64,000 bases of DNA from assembly GCF_014851395.1 (NCBI RefSeq), contig NW_024040485.1:5666104-5730103 (forward strand), written 5' to 3'. Positions 48,781 through 58,306 of this stretch are shown one piece after another; within the stretch, counting starts at the first letter, position 1; each line of letters begins with the position of its first letter. The DNA is from Micropterus salmoides. Its lineage: Eukaryota > Chordata > Actinopteri > Centrarchiformes > Centrarchidae. The position numbers and the translations under genes were made by a program. The notes beneath the pieces were generated by a model. That model was given only the letters and a program-made list of their open reading frames with translations, was not told where the DNA came from and did not search any database.

Positions 48781-49009
48781 GTCCAGAATGTTCCAGGAAC
48801 TTTACGGCTCCCAGAGGCGTCATCAAGACACCGGGTTTCCCTGAGAAGTACCCCAACAACCTGGACTGCACCTTCATGATCTTCGCCCCCAAGATGTCTG
48901 AGATCGTGGTGGAGTTTGACAGCTTTGACATGGAGCCCGACACCACGCCGCCGCCGGGCGCCCTCTGCCGATACGACTGGCTGGAGATCTGGGACGGCTT
49001 CCCCTGCAG
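48781..49009 (+). CDS. nrp1: nrp1 exon 4: CUB a2, with one extra base at its end
   Basis: Encodes residues 150-225. It starts GPECSRNFTAPRGVIKTPGF, with cysteines at 153, 179 and 212 matching human NRP1 a2 at offset six, the N-glycosylation site NFT at 156, and Glu201 and Asp215 at two of the three known a2 calcium ligands. It ends YDWLEIWDGFP. The last bases are TTC CCC TGC AG followed by a good donor, GTGAGG. This leaves phase 2, but exon 5 needs phase 1, so canonical splicing shifts the frame. Reading three C instead of four gives FPA and a clean join. Error, real frameshift, or use of GC at 49006 as donor are the alternatives. Confidence 0.95.
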
Positions 49010-49439
49010 GTGAGGAGAGGGTTTTAGCTCAGGCTGAGATGAGTGGTGGCACAGAGTCTGAGAGTGTAAAACATGAGCTCCTAGCTGAATCAAGCAAACA
49101 TTTCTAATTTAATAAAATTTAAAAGAAAGAAAAGAACTTGCTGGTGTCACCTTGAGCCAAAAGAAGTGCAAAATTATGATGCTACAACTTGAAGTTGTTA
49201 ATGTTTTGACTGTTAAAACTTACTTAAACATCCACATGCAAGATGGTAATTATGCCCTCATCTATAGCTACACGGAAAAAAAAAACTTCATAAGCATTTT
49301 ATGAACTTTCTAGGTTTTTTTCAGCTTGAGACCCTGTGTAATAAACAAAACTTGGTCAAAACATGCCATAAAAAGTGCAAAGGGGTATTTCCGTCTGCAA
49401 TTTTTGAAGCATATATGAACTCAGAGGCACTCTCAAAAA

Positions 49440-49860
49440 ATAGAACTGATTGATAGAAACTGATTCACTACCAAGATAGAGCAGTGAGATAAAAATGCCA
49501 GCGTCAGACAAAAAAAAGATGAAGGTGAAAGAACTGAAGGAGAAAAAACAGGACTGCCTCTCCACAGGTGGAGGGTAAGAAGAGGGAAAATGGGATGCAG
49601 ATGCAGAGGAGAAGTATGCGGAGCTGCAAAGCAGCAGAAAGAAGAGAAGGATGAGAAGTGCTGGGGACGGCTTCCCCCTGCAGATGTTGACAGAAAACAG
49701 AGATACAGACAGAGACATGTGGGAGGAGGAGGGAGGAGAACAAAGGATGGATGACTTCCCTGCAGGTGGGACGAGCTCGGATTGAGCAATGGAGGCGAAG
49801 CAGAAGGCAGAGGCAAAAAATAGATTGATAAAGACAAGAGGAAGATGTGAGCTCAAGTAG
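49440..49860 (+). repeat. Purine-rich block with repeated exon-4-like motif
   Basis: GA-rich sequence in which GACTGCCTCTCCACAG (49552), GGGACGGCTTCCCCCTGCAG (49664) and GATGACTTCCCTGCAGGTG (49749) recur at about 113- and 84-bp spacing. They resemble the end of exon 4, GGGACGGCTTCCCCTGCAG. Minus-strand open frames here (up to 166 codons, serine/phenylalanine/leucine-rich) reflect the purine bias. Confidence 0.65.
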
Positions 49861-52380
49861 GGGAGTAGGGAAAGTGGGAAGCGCTACGTGTTTTCAGTTG
49901 TTTGGATCGGGGAGACAACTTAAACATTTTGTGCATATATAAGCAAAAGCTGGACAAATCCTTCAACAGGTTGCATATTACACTTTAAAAGAGATTTTAG
50001 CACTTATTTTTTCTAGTCATGAGCAGGAATTTGGCACAGGTGGGTGATGATGTACTCTGCTCTGATTGGCTGGATATACAGGGGGTCCACTCTGTCCACC
50101 TTAGCTATTTTTGTTGAGTTCTTCATTGACTCTGAAATTTGAAAGGCATAGAGTGGACACATTTTTCAGTAGGTTCTTCTGGACTTTTAAAACATTTGAA
50201 AAAAAAATGTGGCTGGAGACACCTGAAGGTTTCTGAAAACACAAGAATCTGTAGAAGAATTTGATTTGATCACTACTCTAAACTACAAATACAAAAGGTG
50301 CTAGTAGGTTAAAAAAGTAGGTTAAAAAATAATAATAATAAAATACTACTAGCACATTTCAAGCTCACTAGGAAGACAATAAGTATATTGCCCAAAATGT
50401 CAAAATGTTGCTTTAGCATACAGACGCTGGCTCAGCTGTTACTCAGTCTTTTACTGAAAGTCATCCTCCTGTGCACACAGGATGTACTGAAAGAGACTCC
50501 TTCACAGATTCACAGATTGCGCATTGTTCCCTCACCAACCACTTTTGGAAAATTAGCTCTTTGCACATGAATGACAGAGACGCATCCTGCTCTACCCTCT
50601 GTTCACACTCCTTCCCTCATTTGGACAGCGTTTCTCGGCTTCCATTGTTGTCTAATTAGCCGTACAGTGTGCAGATAATGGTGAGAGCTACATACCTTGG
50701 ACAGGCCGGAGTAGTCTGCCAGCATGCCCACAATAATCGCTGTTGTGCCCAAAGCTTTGCCTGATGATTGCCAGGGAGGAGACTGGCATGGGAACATGAG
50801 GGACACAAAGACTGGCACAGGTATATAGACAGTGACATACACTTTAAAGCCATGCCAGCATACATAACATGCCAGGGCTTTTCCTGTCAAATGATCTGTG
50901 TGTGCGTGTGTGCATTCAGGTGTGTCTGTTTGCATGAATGCATGTGCGTGTTGGTGTGTGATGCTTCAAAGCCCTGTATTGCTGTGTTTGCGGAGCGAAC
51001 ATGTGTGTCAGCGCAGATAACAAAGCATCTCTGCGGCAGGGCGAAGACCAGGATGTAGTTTTTCATCCCATCAAACGCTTTCGCAGTGTTAACACAAATA
51101 CCAGACCCTCCCATCATTTTCTTTCTTTGGAGGTGTAAATCTGTTCTTCAAATGGATTTTCTTTTTCTGTTAGGATTTCACCGGACAAACAAACATCAAG
51201 GGCTCATTATTTTTGGATTTATTTCCTCGGAAAAGCATTGGAAGAAGAAGAAGACAATTCATTCTTTTCACATTTGTTCACAAAAAAAAATCATTTAAAG
51301 TGGCAAACAATGAGACTTATAAATACCCTAAATGAAGAGTTGTGACTCCTTTATAGCATTTTCCTTTTTGACAGAGGAAATTATTGTCATGATATTCACA
51401 TATTTGGTTTTTCCAAAGCTCTTAGCGACAATTTATGCTTTAAACAGTGGGTAGACTTTGCTCAGTTGTGCCTGGTACTGATATTTTTTAATTAAATAGC
51501 TGTTTTCAAGGTTGCCAAAGCATTTGTTTTATGTTACAGTCCTACCTACTATTGTTTATAAGTTGAAATGCTGGAATTGAATCTTCTTCTGAGAAGATAT
51601 AACCATCTCCTAAATAAATGTAAATGCAGCCATATTGCTTGAAGGATTTTTCCATTTTAAAGCTGATCGCGTCGACGACAGCCTCACAGTGAAAACATTT
51701 CACACCTCAGATAAGGCTGAATTAATTCAAAATGTAATCCGTCACAGATAATCGACAACCTGCTTTAAACTGTAACTGATAAACATAATCCGCCAGATTA
51801 CCAAAGCTCAGCATTCCAATGTGACTGCCTTGTGTAAGGTTTTGGTTGTTTTGCCTCCAAGCTGAAGGAAAAGTATAAATTTTGTAACATGTATGACTTC
51901 ACTCTGCAATGAATGTCGAGTCCTCTAGAGGCTGCAGATACAGTATCTCTATGAGACAGGAGGCACCACATGCCTGGCAGTGTTTCTCACAGATAAGAAC
52001 AGGATGAAATGGCCAGCAAACTGTGGGCAGGCAGCAACGTCAGCACTCACAGTGTTAAGACACTAAGTCTGTCACTGTGTGCTGCATGTAAGAAAATCAT
52101 GTTGTTACAGTTGATGTTAGCTCCACTTTGTGCCCCATCGTGTTTTATTGTTATATTTGGCGTAAGAGAGGTCAGCATCTCTTTTTCTGAAAGAAAAATC
52201 TCCAGCAGTACAGTGTCACATTGTAAATGATAATAATAATAAATAAATATAGATTTTGGTTTAAATTGGAGGCTTTCTTTAAACTAATTGGTGTCTGTGA
52301 AGTTCAGGTCATAGTTATCCAAGAGGGCAACTGTTGCCCTTGACCTCAACCTTCATTGGATGTTTAAACTAATTCTATAT

Positions 52381-52442
52381 TTATCTGGTCTTCTGATCTT
52401 GTTTCTTTATCTGGTCTTCTGATCTTCTGATCTTGTTTCTTT
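52381..52442 (+). repeat. Short tandem duplication
   Basis: TTATCTGGTCTTCTGATCTT followed by GTTTCT occurs twice in tandem, the second copy with an extra CTGATCTT. A local slippage product. Confidence 0.85.
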
Positions 52443-53204
52443 AGCCATGAGTGTACTCAGAGTCAGAATTTTCTGACTTAATATCAATAACCATATTTTC
52501 GGCCCATTATGGGTTTCTTTTGAGGCATGAAAATCCAATTTTCATCTATCTGCAGTACACTCCTCTCACAACACTGCATCTGATCATCTGAGAACAACTT
52601 TTTCCATTTAAAAAAACAATATTATGCCATTTATATAATAACTGATGTCAGTTATTCCATTACAAGAAGTCTTGAGTTCTTAATAAATCTTAATTTAAGA
52701 ATTTGGACTCTTGAGAGCTAACAGGAGGACAAAACAGACAGATTTAACACAGTACTCTACACTGTCTTGAGATAAAAGGGTTATTCTCTGCTGTACCTGA
52801 TATGATTTCATATCAATACAGTTTATATATAGTGTTGGGATAATAAGTGGCAATGCAATATATTTTGGAAATAAGTGTTTTTGCCACCTGTCATCTCACC
52901 TTTATTCCTGTCTCAAAGGTGCCACATCACTCATGAGAGGTGGGAGATTGGAGCTGACAGGGGATCGGCTGCTCATTGTATTTGTCTGCAGACTCTGAAC
53001 ACAACAGCAGATTAAACATGCTGGCTTTGAATTTGGGGGGCTTTTTATTCACATTTTTTTTATTAAACTTGGGTTCTGTGTAGATAGAATAAAAAACAAA
53101 GTCTCAAGCTTGTGTGTTTTTGCCCGAAGTCACGAAACATTTCCCAGGACAGTGAGGGCAGAGAAGGACAAAAAGAATAATAAAAACACTCGATGAGTGA
53201 TGAA

Positions 53205-53431
53205 GCTGACTCCTTTTTCTCCCCCTCCCCTGCTCCATCTCCCTCTTCCTTTGTCTCTTTGCTACTTTACTACTACTACTGCTATGCTTTCCTTTTTCCC
53301 ACTTTCTCCTCTGGCCTCTCCTCCTCTTTGTCCCCCATTCTTTTTCCTTATTCCCTTCTTCTCCTCCCTCATTTCCTGCCTCCTTTCTGCCTCTCTCTTA
53401 CCCTTCCTCCCCACCCCCCTTCCTCCCCCAG
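53205..53431 (+). promoter_or_regulatory. nrp1: Long polypyrimidine tract before exon 5
   Basis: About 225 bp of almost uninterrupted C/T ending in CTTCCTCCCCCAG. It supplies a very strong U2AF/PTB-type binding region for the exon 5 acceptor. Open frames across it (rich in S, P, L and F) continue out of frame into exon 5 and are not real. Confidence 0.8.
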
Positions 53432-53602
53432 TGGGACCCCATATTGGTCGGTACTGTGGCCAGACGTCCCCGGGCCGTGTGATCTCCTACACTGGCATCC
53501 TGTCCATGACCATCACCACTGACAACGCCATCGCCAGAGAGGGATTCTCTGCCAACTACACCATCCGAGAGAGGAGCCTCCCCCCTGGACATGAAGATGA
53601 GG
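53432..53602 (+). CDS. nrp1: nrp1 exon 5: end of CUB domain a2
   Basis: 171 bp, phase 1 in and out. Encodes residues 226-282: VGPHIGRYCGQTSPG, GILSMTITTDNAIAREGFSA, then NYTIRERSLPPGHEDE. Cys234 closes the second a2 disulfide, Asp256 is the third calcium ligand by homology with human Asp250, and NYT at 267 is the conserved glycosylation site. The linker after a2 is about five residues longer than in human NRP1. Its frame demands a preceding phase-1 exon, which is what the extra base in exon 4 breaks. The donor GAGG|GTGAGC is followed 28 bp later by a run of twelve G. Confidence 0.97.
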
Positions 53603-53630
53603 GTGAGCAGCTGGATTAGTGATGAGAAAT

Positions 53631-53642
53631 GGGGGGGGGGGG
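53631..53642 (+). repeat. Run of twelve G after exon 5 donor
   Basis: A pure G run 28 bp inside intron 5. G runs near donors often act as splicing enhancers; its length may be polymorphic or mis-assembled. Confidence 0.8.
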
Positions 53643-54169
53643 TACATATGTCTTCTGGCTTTAAGAAGGACCAGGGTTAATTTTCAGGGTGTTTCTGTGT
53701 CTTTTTTGCCTTGTGCGGTTTGAAATAATACCTTTGCAGATGTATAAATTGTCCCATCTACTGTTGATGACCTCTGACAGTAAACAGAAGTGGTTTGTCC
53801 ATCAGCTTCAACCTAAGTGTCCTTTAGAAAATCGCTGAATCTCTTCCAGCTCTATAGGAGCCGATCTGTATGTGACCTTTGACCTCTGACCTCCATGTTG
53901 AAAGTAAGGCAAGCAGAAAGAGAATTTCTCCTTCAGGGTTTAAAAGGATGCAGCAGAGCCTTTTTTTACTTCGTAAAACCATCACATCATGTGCTTGCTT
54001 CTTGTAATCAGCTGTGTACTGAGTTAAGGGGAAGAAAAAGACATGATACCCCTCCTGAGTACTTTCCACAAGGACTACAATTTTATTTCTATCAGTTAGT
54101 CTGTTAATTATCGTAAGATGCATCTTTTATCCGTGAAATGCCATTAAATAATGACAAATGGGCATCGTT

Positions 54170-54412
54170 ATTTCCCAGACTCCAAGGTCACATGAGCCAG
54201 GTCGCAGAATTGTTTGTTTTGTCTGAACCACAGTCCAAAGGCCACATGTTACATTTACAATCCTATGAAACAGAGAAAACAAACAATTCCTCACATTTGA
54301 GAAGCTAAAACTGGTTTGGCATTTTTGCCTTTTTAAGTGGCTGAAAGTAGTCGATTATCAAAATTGTTGTCATTAGATTTTCTGGTGATTAACTACTGAT
54401 TGCTACAATTAG
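54170..54412 (+). repeat. ATCGATTAA-family element, copy 4
   Basis: Contains TTTCCCAGACTCCAAGGTCA, TCCTCACATTTGAGAAGC, GGTTTGGCATTTTTGCC and GATTATCAAAATTGTTG, the internal landmarks of the family, on the + strand. Its ends have eroded. Confidence 0.6.
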
Positions 54413-57039
54413 CTATTAAATGTCAACGGTTTACAGTCCAGTAAATTTGAACACAACTACTACTGTCTCCCAACTTTTTTGGCTTGTCCATGTCTATTTG
54501 CTGCCTCTTGTTACTGTCCATGTGGTGTTGTCTGCAAGATAAAACCAACAGTAGGAATTGTTTGCGGCTACTTTTTGATTCAAGCTTGAACTTTAAAATA
54601 TCAGAATCTGAATTTGACTACACAGCCGTGTATATTTAATCTTATCTTATGGTTGAAATTTAACATGTGATTTGGTTCTGATTTTAAAAAAAAAGGTTTA
54701 TATTCTTATCTTCTCCTGTTGAACAACGCATTAGGCAGATTTCACACATCAGGATATTATCACGAGATAACATCACATGCTTGGTTATAGATCCACTTCT
54801 TTTTCACATGTCCACTTGTTCTTTAAAAAAAAAAAAAGGCTGTTTGTCTGCATGAGTGTGTCCTTGTTGGAATGCCTGTAGAGATTTAAGTTATGTTGCT
54901 CCGTATGCTTCTTGCACTCTAACCTCAACACCAGTCGCCCCTGTTTTGGAATGTGAGTGTGTGTACAGAGTTGAGTTTACCTAAGGTCCCACAGTGGCTA
55001 ACATGGGCACTTTGGGAGAAATGAACAAAAGACTTTAAAATCAGTTATACATATTTTTGTTCAGAATTATCCTTTATCTGAAGATTTACATTGAGATTTA
55101 CATCCCAACTGCACACAGTGGCACTCACTTGATGTTCTGGAGCTTTCGATCATATCAAATGTTAAGTTTGAGCAAGGACTTCTTGTCCATGTTGGCTTAC
55201 AAATTGAGGTTCAGATATCCAGTTAAGATGCACATATATTGGTATTTAAATGTTCAAACTCCATTATGATAAATTAGAAACACAAACATTGACAAAAAGT
55301 TGTTGTGTAAATTGTTCCATGTCAATTATTGTAAAGCTTTCTTTACCTTTCATTTTAAAATGAATTGATGTGATTTGTATATTATATTCAATACCACATG
55401 ATTCAACGATCACACGTGCACTGCACTGGAAAATGTTTATTATTCACACATCTATGTAGACGTTTTCAAGAGGGGGGGTCAAAGTAATTATCTTCGCTGT
55501 TTTTTCAGTTGTCTTGTTTGTTTTTGCCATGGGCAGAATACACGGGTGTTGTTGGGTTGTATGCATGCGCGTGTGTGTGTGTGTGCTATCTGATGTTCAT
55601 GACAAGGTGATAATACATGGATGTCACCTACATGTACCAAATATCCCTGTACTGTATGCGTGTGTGTGTGTGTGTGTGTGTGTCAGTTAAATCTGTCCCT
55701 CTAGTCTTAACAGGGATGGCTAAGAGCAGCTGGTGCTAGACAAAGCTCTAATTATATTAGTTTAAGTAACACACTCTCTTTCACACACACACATACACAA
55801 TTACTTTGCCTACAGACCCCCAACTGAGCAGATTTGGCAGATTGATTCAAAGCCTCTTGTCAAACCACATCACATTTCTACAACCACTCTGATGCTATCA
55901 ACCAGTGATTCCAAACCAAGGGTACTTCAGCAGTTGCCTGGGGGTGCTTGGAAAGATTTTAGCTCAACTAATTTGAAACAAAAAATTTAAATTATGCTTT
56001 GATTAGAAAAGAAGTGTTAACATATTGAGTCAGCTGTAACATGTGAACTGAAAAAATGGTTGGAATATAACAAGCAAGAAGTAATGGATAAACACTTTGT
56101 TAGCTAAAAGAAAAAGACTAAAATGTTCAGCTTCAACCACTCCAAGTGGTAGTAGGCCTACAACACTTAAACAGCAGTTAAATTTTATAAAAATATTATA
56201 TAATAGTGTCAAAAAGAGCCAATTAAAAATCCATTGAAAGGAACACATTTGGAACATCATGGGCGGTGTTGATTATGTACATGAGTTCATCTGACAGGGC
56301 TTGGGAGGGAGGTACATCTGACAAAAATGAATGGGAACCACTGCTATAAACAGCCTTTTATCTTCTATTTGCCTGCTTTTCATATCAATGATGTGCCTTC
56401 ATCCTCTTATAATGTTCAGAAAGAACTTCCATTCAGGCAGGATCTTTGCTAACAGCCTCTGAGGAATCAAACTCTGTGAATTTACAGTCGTCTCTCGCTC
56501 CGTCCCGGGCATCAGCATCAGAAATGGCCTCCAGCAGGGCCTTTGATCAGCTGAACGATCGCTTGGGGTGTCAGTTTGCGTCCTTTCTTTCTTTTTACAT
56601 GAAGAGGTAGAGGGACGGGGTTGAAGTTTGTCCCTCATGCCTGCTGTGAGGGAGAAATGGAGGTTGTCTCAGGAATTGAAATTAGAAAAGAGCAAAAGAG
56701 AAGTTTTTGGATAGGAGGCTAAGGCCAGATAGAAAACAGAGAAGTGAGAGAATTTAAAGATAAACTGATGTATCAGCTGGCTGCTATCCAGAGGTTTTTT
56801 TACTCTCTCATTGTCTGCAGTTTCAGAGCGATTTCTGGCAAGGGTACTCTTCTGGATTTGGAAGATTTGGGCCTGAAAATTGTCAAGTTAACAAATATTG
56901 ATGAGCATAAAAAACAAGCTTTCTGCAGTCTTTTGGTGATGTCGCAAGCAAACCTTCTCCCTAATTTATTTGTGGAATGATGTAAGTGTGTTTGTGTCAG
57001 TCTGGCAGACCCTGTGTCTCCAGGCAGCCCTCCCACACA

Positions 57040-57062
57040 CACACACACACACACACACAAAC
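57040..57062. repeat. CA microsatellite
   Basis: About 11 CA units in intron 5, followed by a run of ten C near 57081. Confidence 0.9.
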
Positions 57063-58139
57063 TCACGTTTCCTTTTGTCCCCCCCCCCCTCCCTCTTCCT
57101 TCCCCATGCTCCCCTGCTGTTAGAGTGGACACTGCCTCCTCAGAGATACTGACATGTAGCTTGAGTTTATCCAAATGCTGTTTTGAAAGAGTTTCCTAAG
57201 CCCAAAGGAGAGCAGAACTTTCTTCATCCACAGAGGACAGGAGTGTATTATCCTTTAGTTAAAAAGAAAAAATGAAAATCAGCTAAATTACAGCATGACA
57301 TTAGCAGCGATTTTGGTGACTGTGTAGGTTTGTGTGTATTTTCTCTGTGTATGACACAAATGTCTGCACATACGGCAAGTGTATGAATGTATGGATACTG
57401 TACAACATCCAGTGTCATCTAACGACCTCTAAAGTGCCACCACAGGAGCTGTAACTCCTGTGGCTGTTACTCCTTTACTACTGTGACTGACTGCCGTGCC
57501 CAGCAGGGACAGACACTTTACAATGGGTGTCTGGCTGACACTATAATCACAAAGCTCACTAGTCAGACACAAAATGAGCATTTTTCCCAAACATGAATTA
57601 ATGATTTTGACTTGAGGTGTTTTTTTTAAAACCCCAGTTCTGGGGTTTTATGATAATAATAATAAATTCAGCCATTAGCAATGACAAGGTGGAGAGAAAA
57701 ATACAGAAATTCAGTTCATCAAGCTAATGATGTGTGTAATAAACTTTTAAAATTCAATAAAGAGGCAGTTTTGATAACACATTCCTTTGTTTGTTGATAA
57801 TTTGGACCACCCTGGGATGTGTTTAAGACCATAAACTTCATGTCCAGTGGTATTTCAAGACACACAGGCCACCATTTTATTTTTAATAGTATAAAGATGA
57901 TAGATTAAAAGTATTAAGATGGCCATGGCTGGAATTAGATCCAACTCTGTTCCTTGTGGGAGTGATAATGTCAGCATTGTTAATTGTGTGATTCCATTTG
58001 CTATGACAAAGACCTTTTTGGGAGATCTACTTTTCTTTATCTATCAATGCAAAAAGATAAATACAATAAAGTAAATGAATGATACAAAACTTAAAAAGCA
58101 AAATTTGAGCTCTTAATGGAGTTTCTCTGTCTTTGGCAG

Positions 58140-58306
58140 ATTTTGCTTGTATGGAGCCACTGGGCATGGGGTCGGGGGAAATTTCTTCAGACCAGATCAG
58201 CGCCTCCTCGCAGTACAACTCCAACTGGTCCCCTGAACGCTCACGTCTCAATTACCAGGAGAACGGCTGGACGCCCTCAGATGACACCGTCAGAGAGTGG
58301 ATACAG
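58140..58306 (+). CDS. nrp1: nrp1 exon 6: start of F5/8 type C domain b1
   Basis: Encodes residues 283-338. Starts DFACMEPLGMGSGEISSDQI and continues ASSQYNSNWSPERSRLNY, then QENGWTPSDDTVREWIQ. Domain b1 binds the C-terminal arginine of VEGF-A and processed semaphorins. Tyr308, Trp312, Thr327 and Asp331 align with human Tyr297, Trp301, Thr316 and Asp320 of that pocket at offset eleven, so this half of the site is intact. The other half (Ser346, Thr349, Tyr353 in human) must be in the next exon, outside the window. Cys286 opens the b1 disulfide. Acceptor CTTTGGCAG|ATTTT, donor ACAG|GTCAGT, phase 0. Confidence 0.97.

Larger units (their letters stand above)
49010..53431 (+). other. nrp1: nrp1 intron 4 (4.4 kb)
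   Basis: Contains a purine-rich block at 49440-49860, a small tandem duplication at 52381-52442 and a long pyrimidine tract before exon 5. No exon is recognisable between. I looked for a small exon that would correct the phase and found none with good splice sites and the right length. Confidence 0.8.
53603..58139 (+). other. nrp1: nrp1 intron 5 (4.5 kb)
   Basis: Separates the CUB region from the b1 domain. Contains a G12 run, a decayed ATCGATTAA-family element, GT runs near 55567-55585 and 55659-55683, and a CA run near 57040-57060. No additional exon is seen. Confidence 0.85.

Noticed and set aside
49356..49856. 166-codon minus-strand frame, serine/phenylalanine/leucine-rich
   Set aside because: It arises from the purine-rich block in intron 4; two other frames over the same block are also open, as expected from composition.
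49010..53431. A hidden microexon restoring the exon 4-5 frame
   Set aside because: The best candidate, between CTCCACAG and GTAAGA near 49566-49574, is seven bases long, which gives the wrong phase; one extra C in exon 4 explains the data more simply.
53193..53522. 109-codon frame running into exon 5
   Set aside because: It reads the pyrimidine tract and then exon 5 in the wrong frame. It marks where the frameshifted transcript would stop, not a separate protein.
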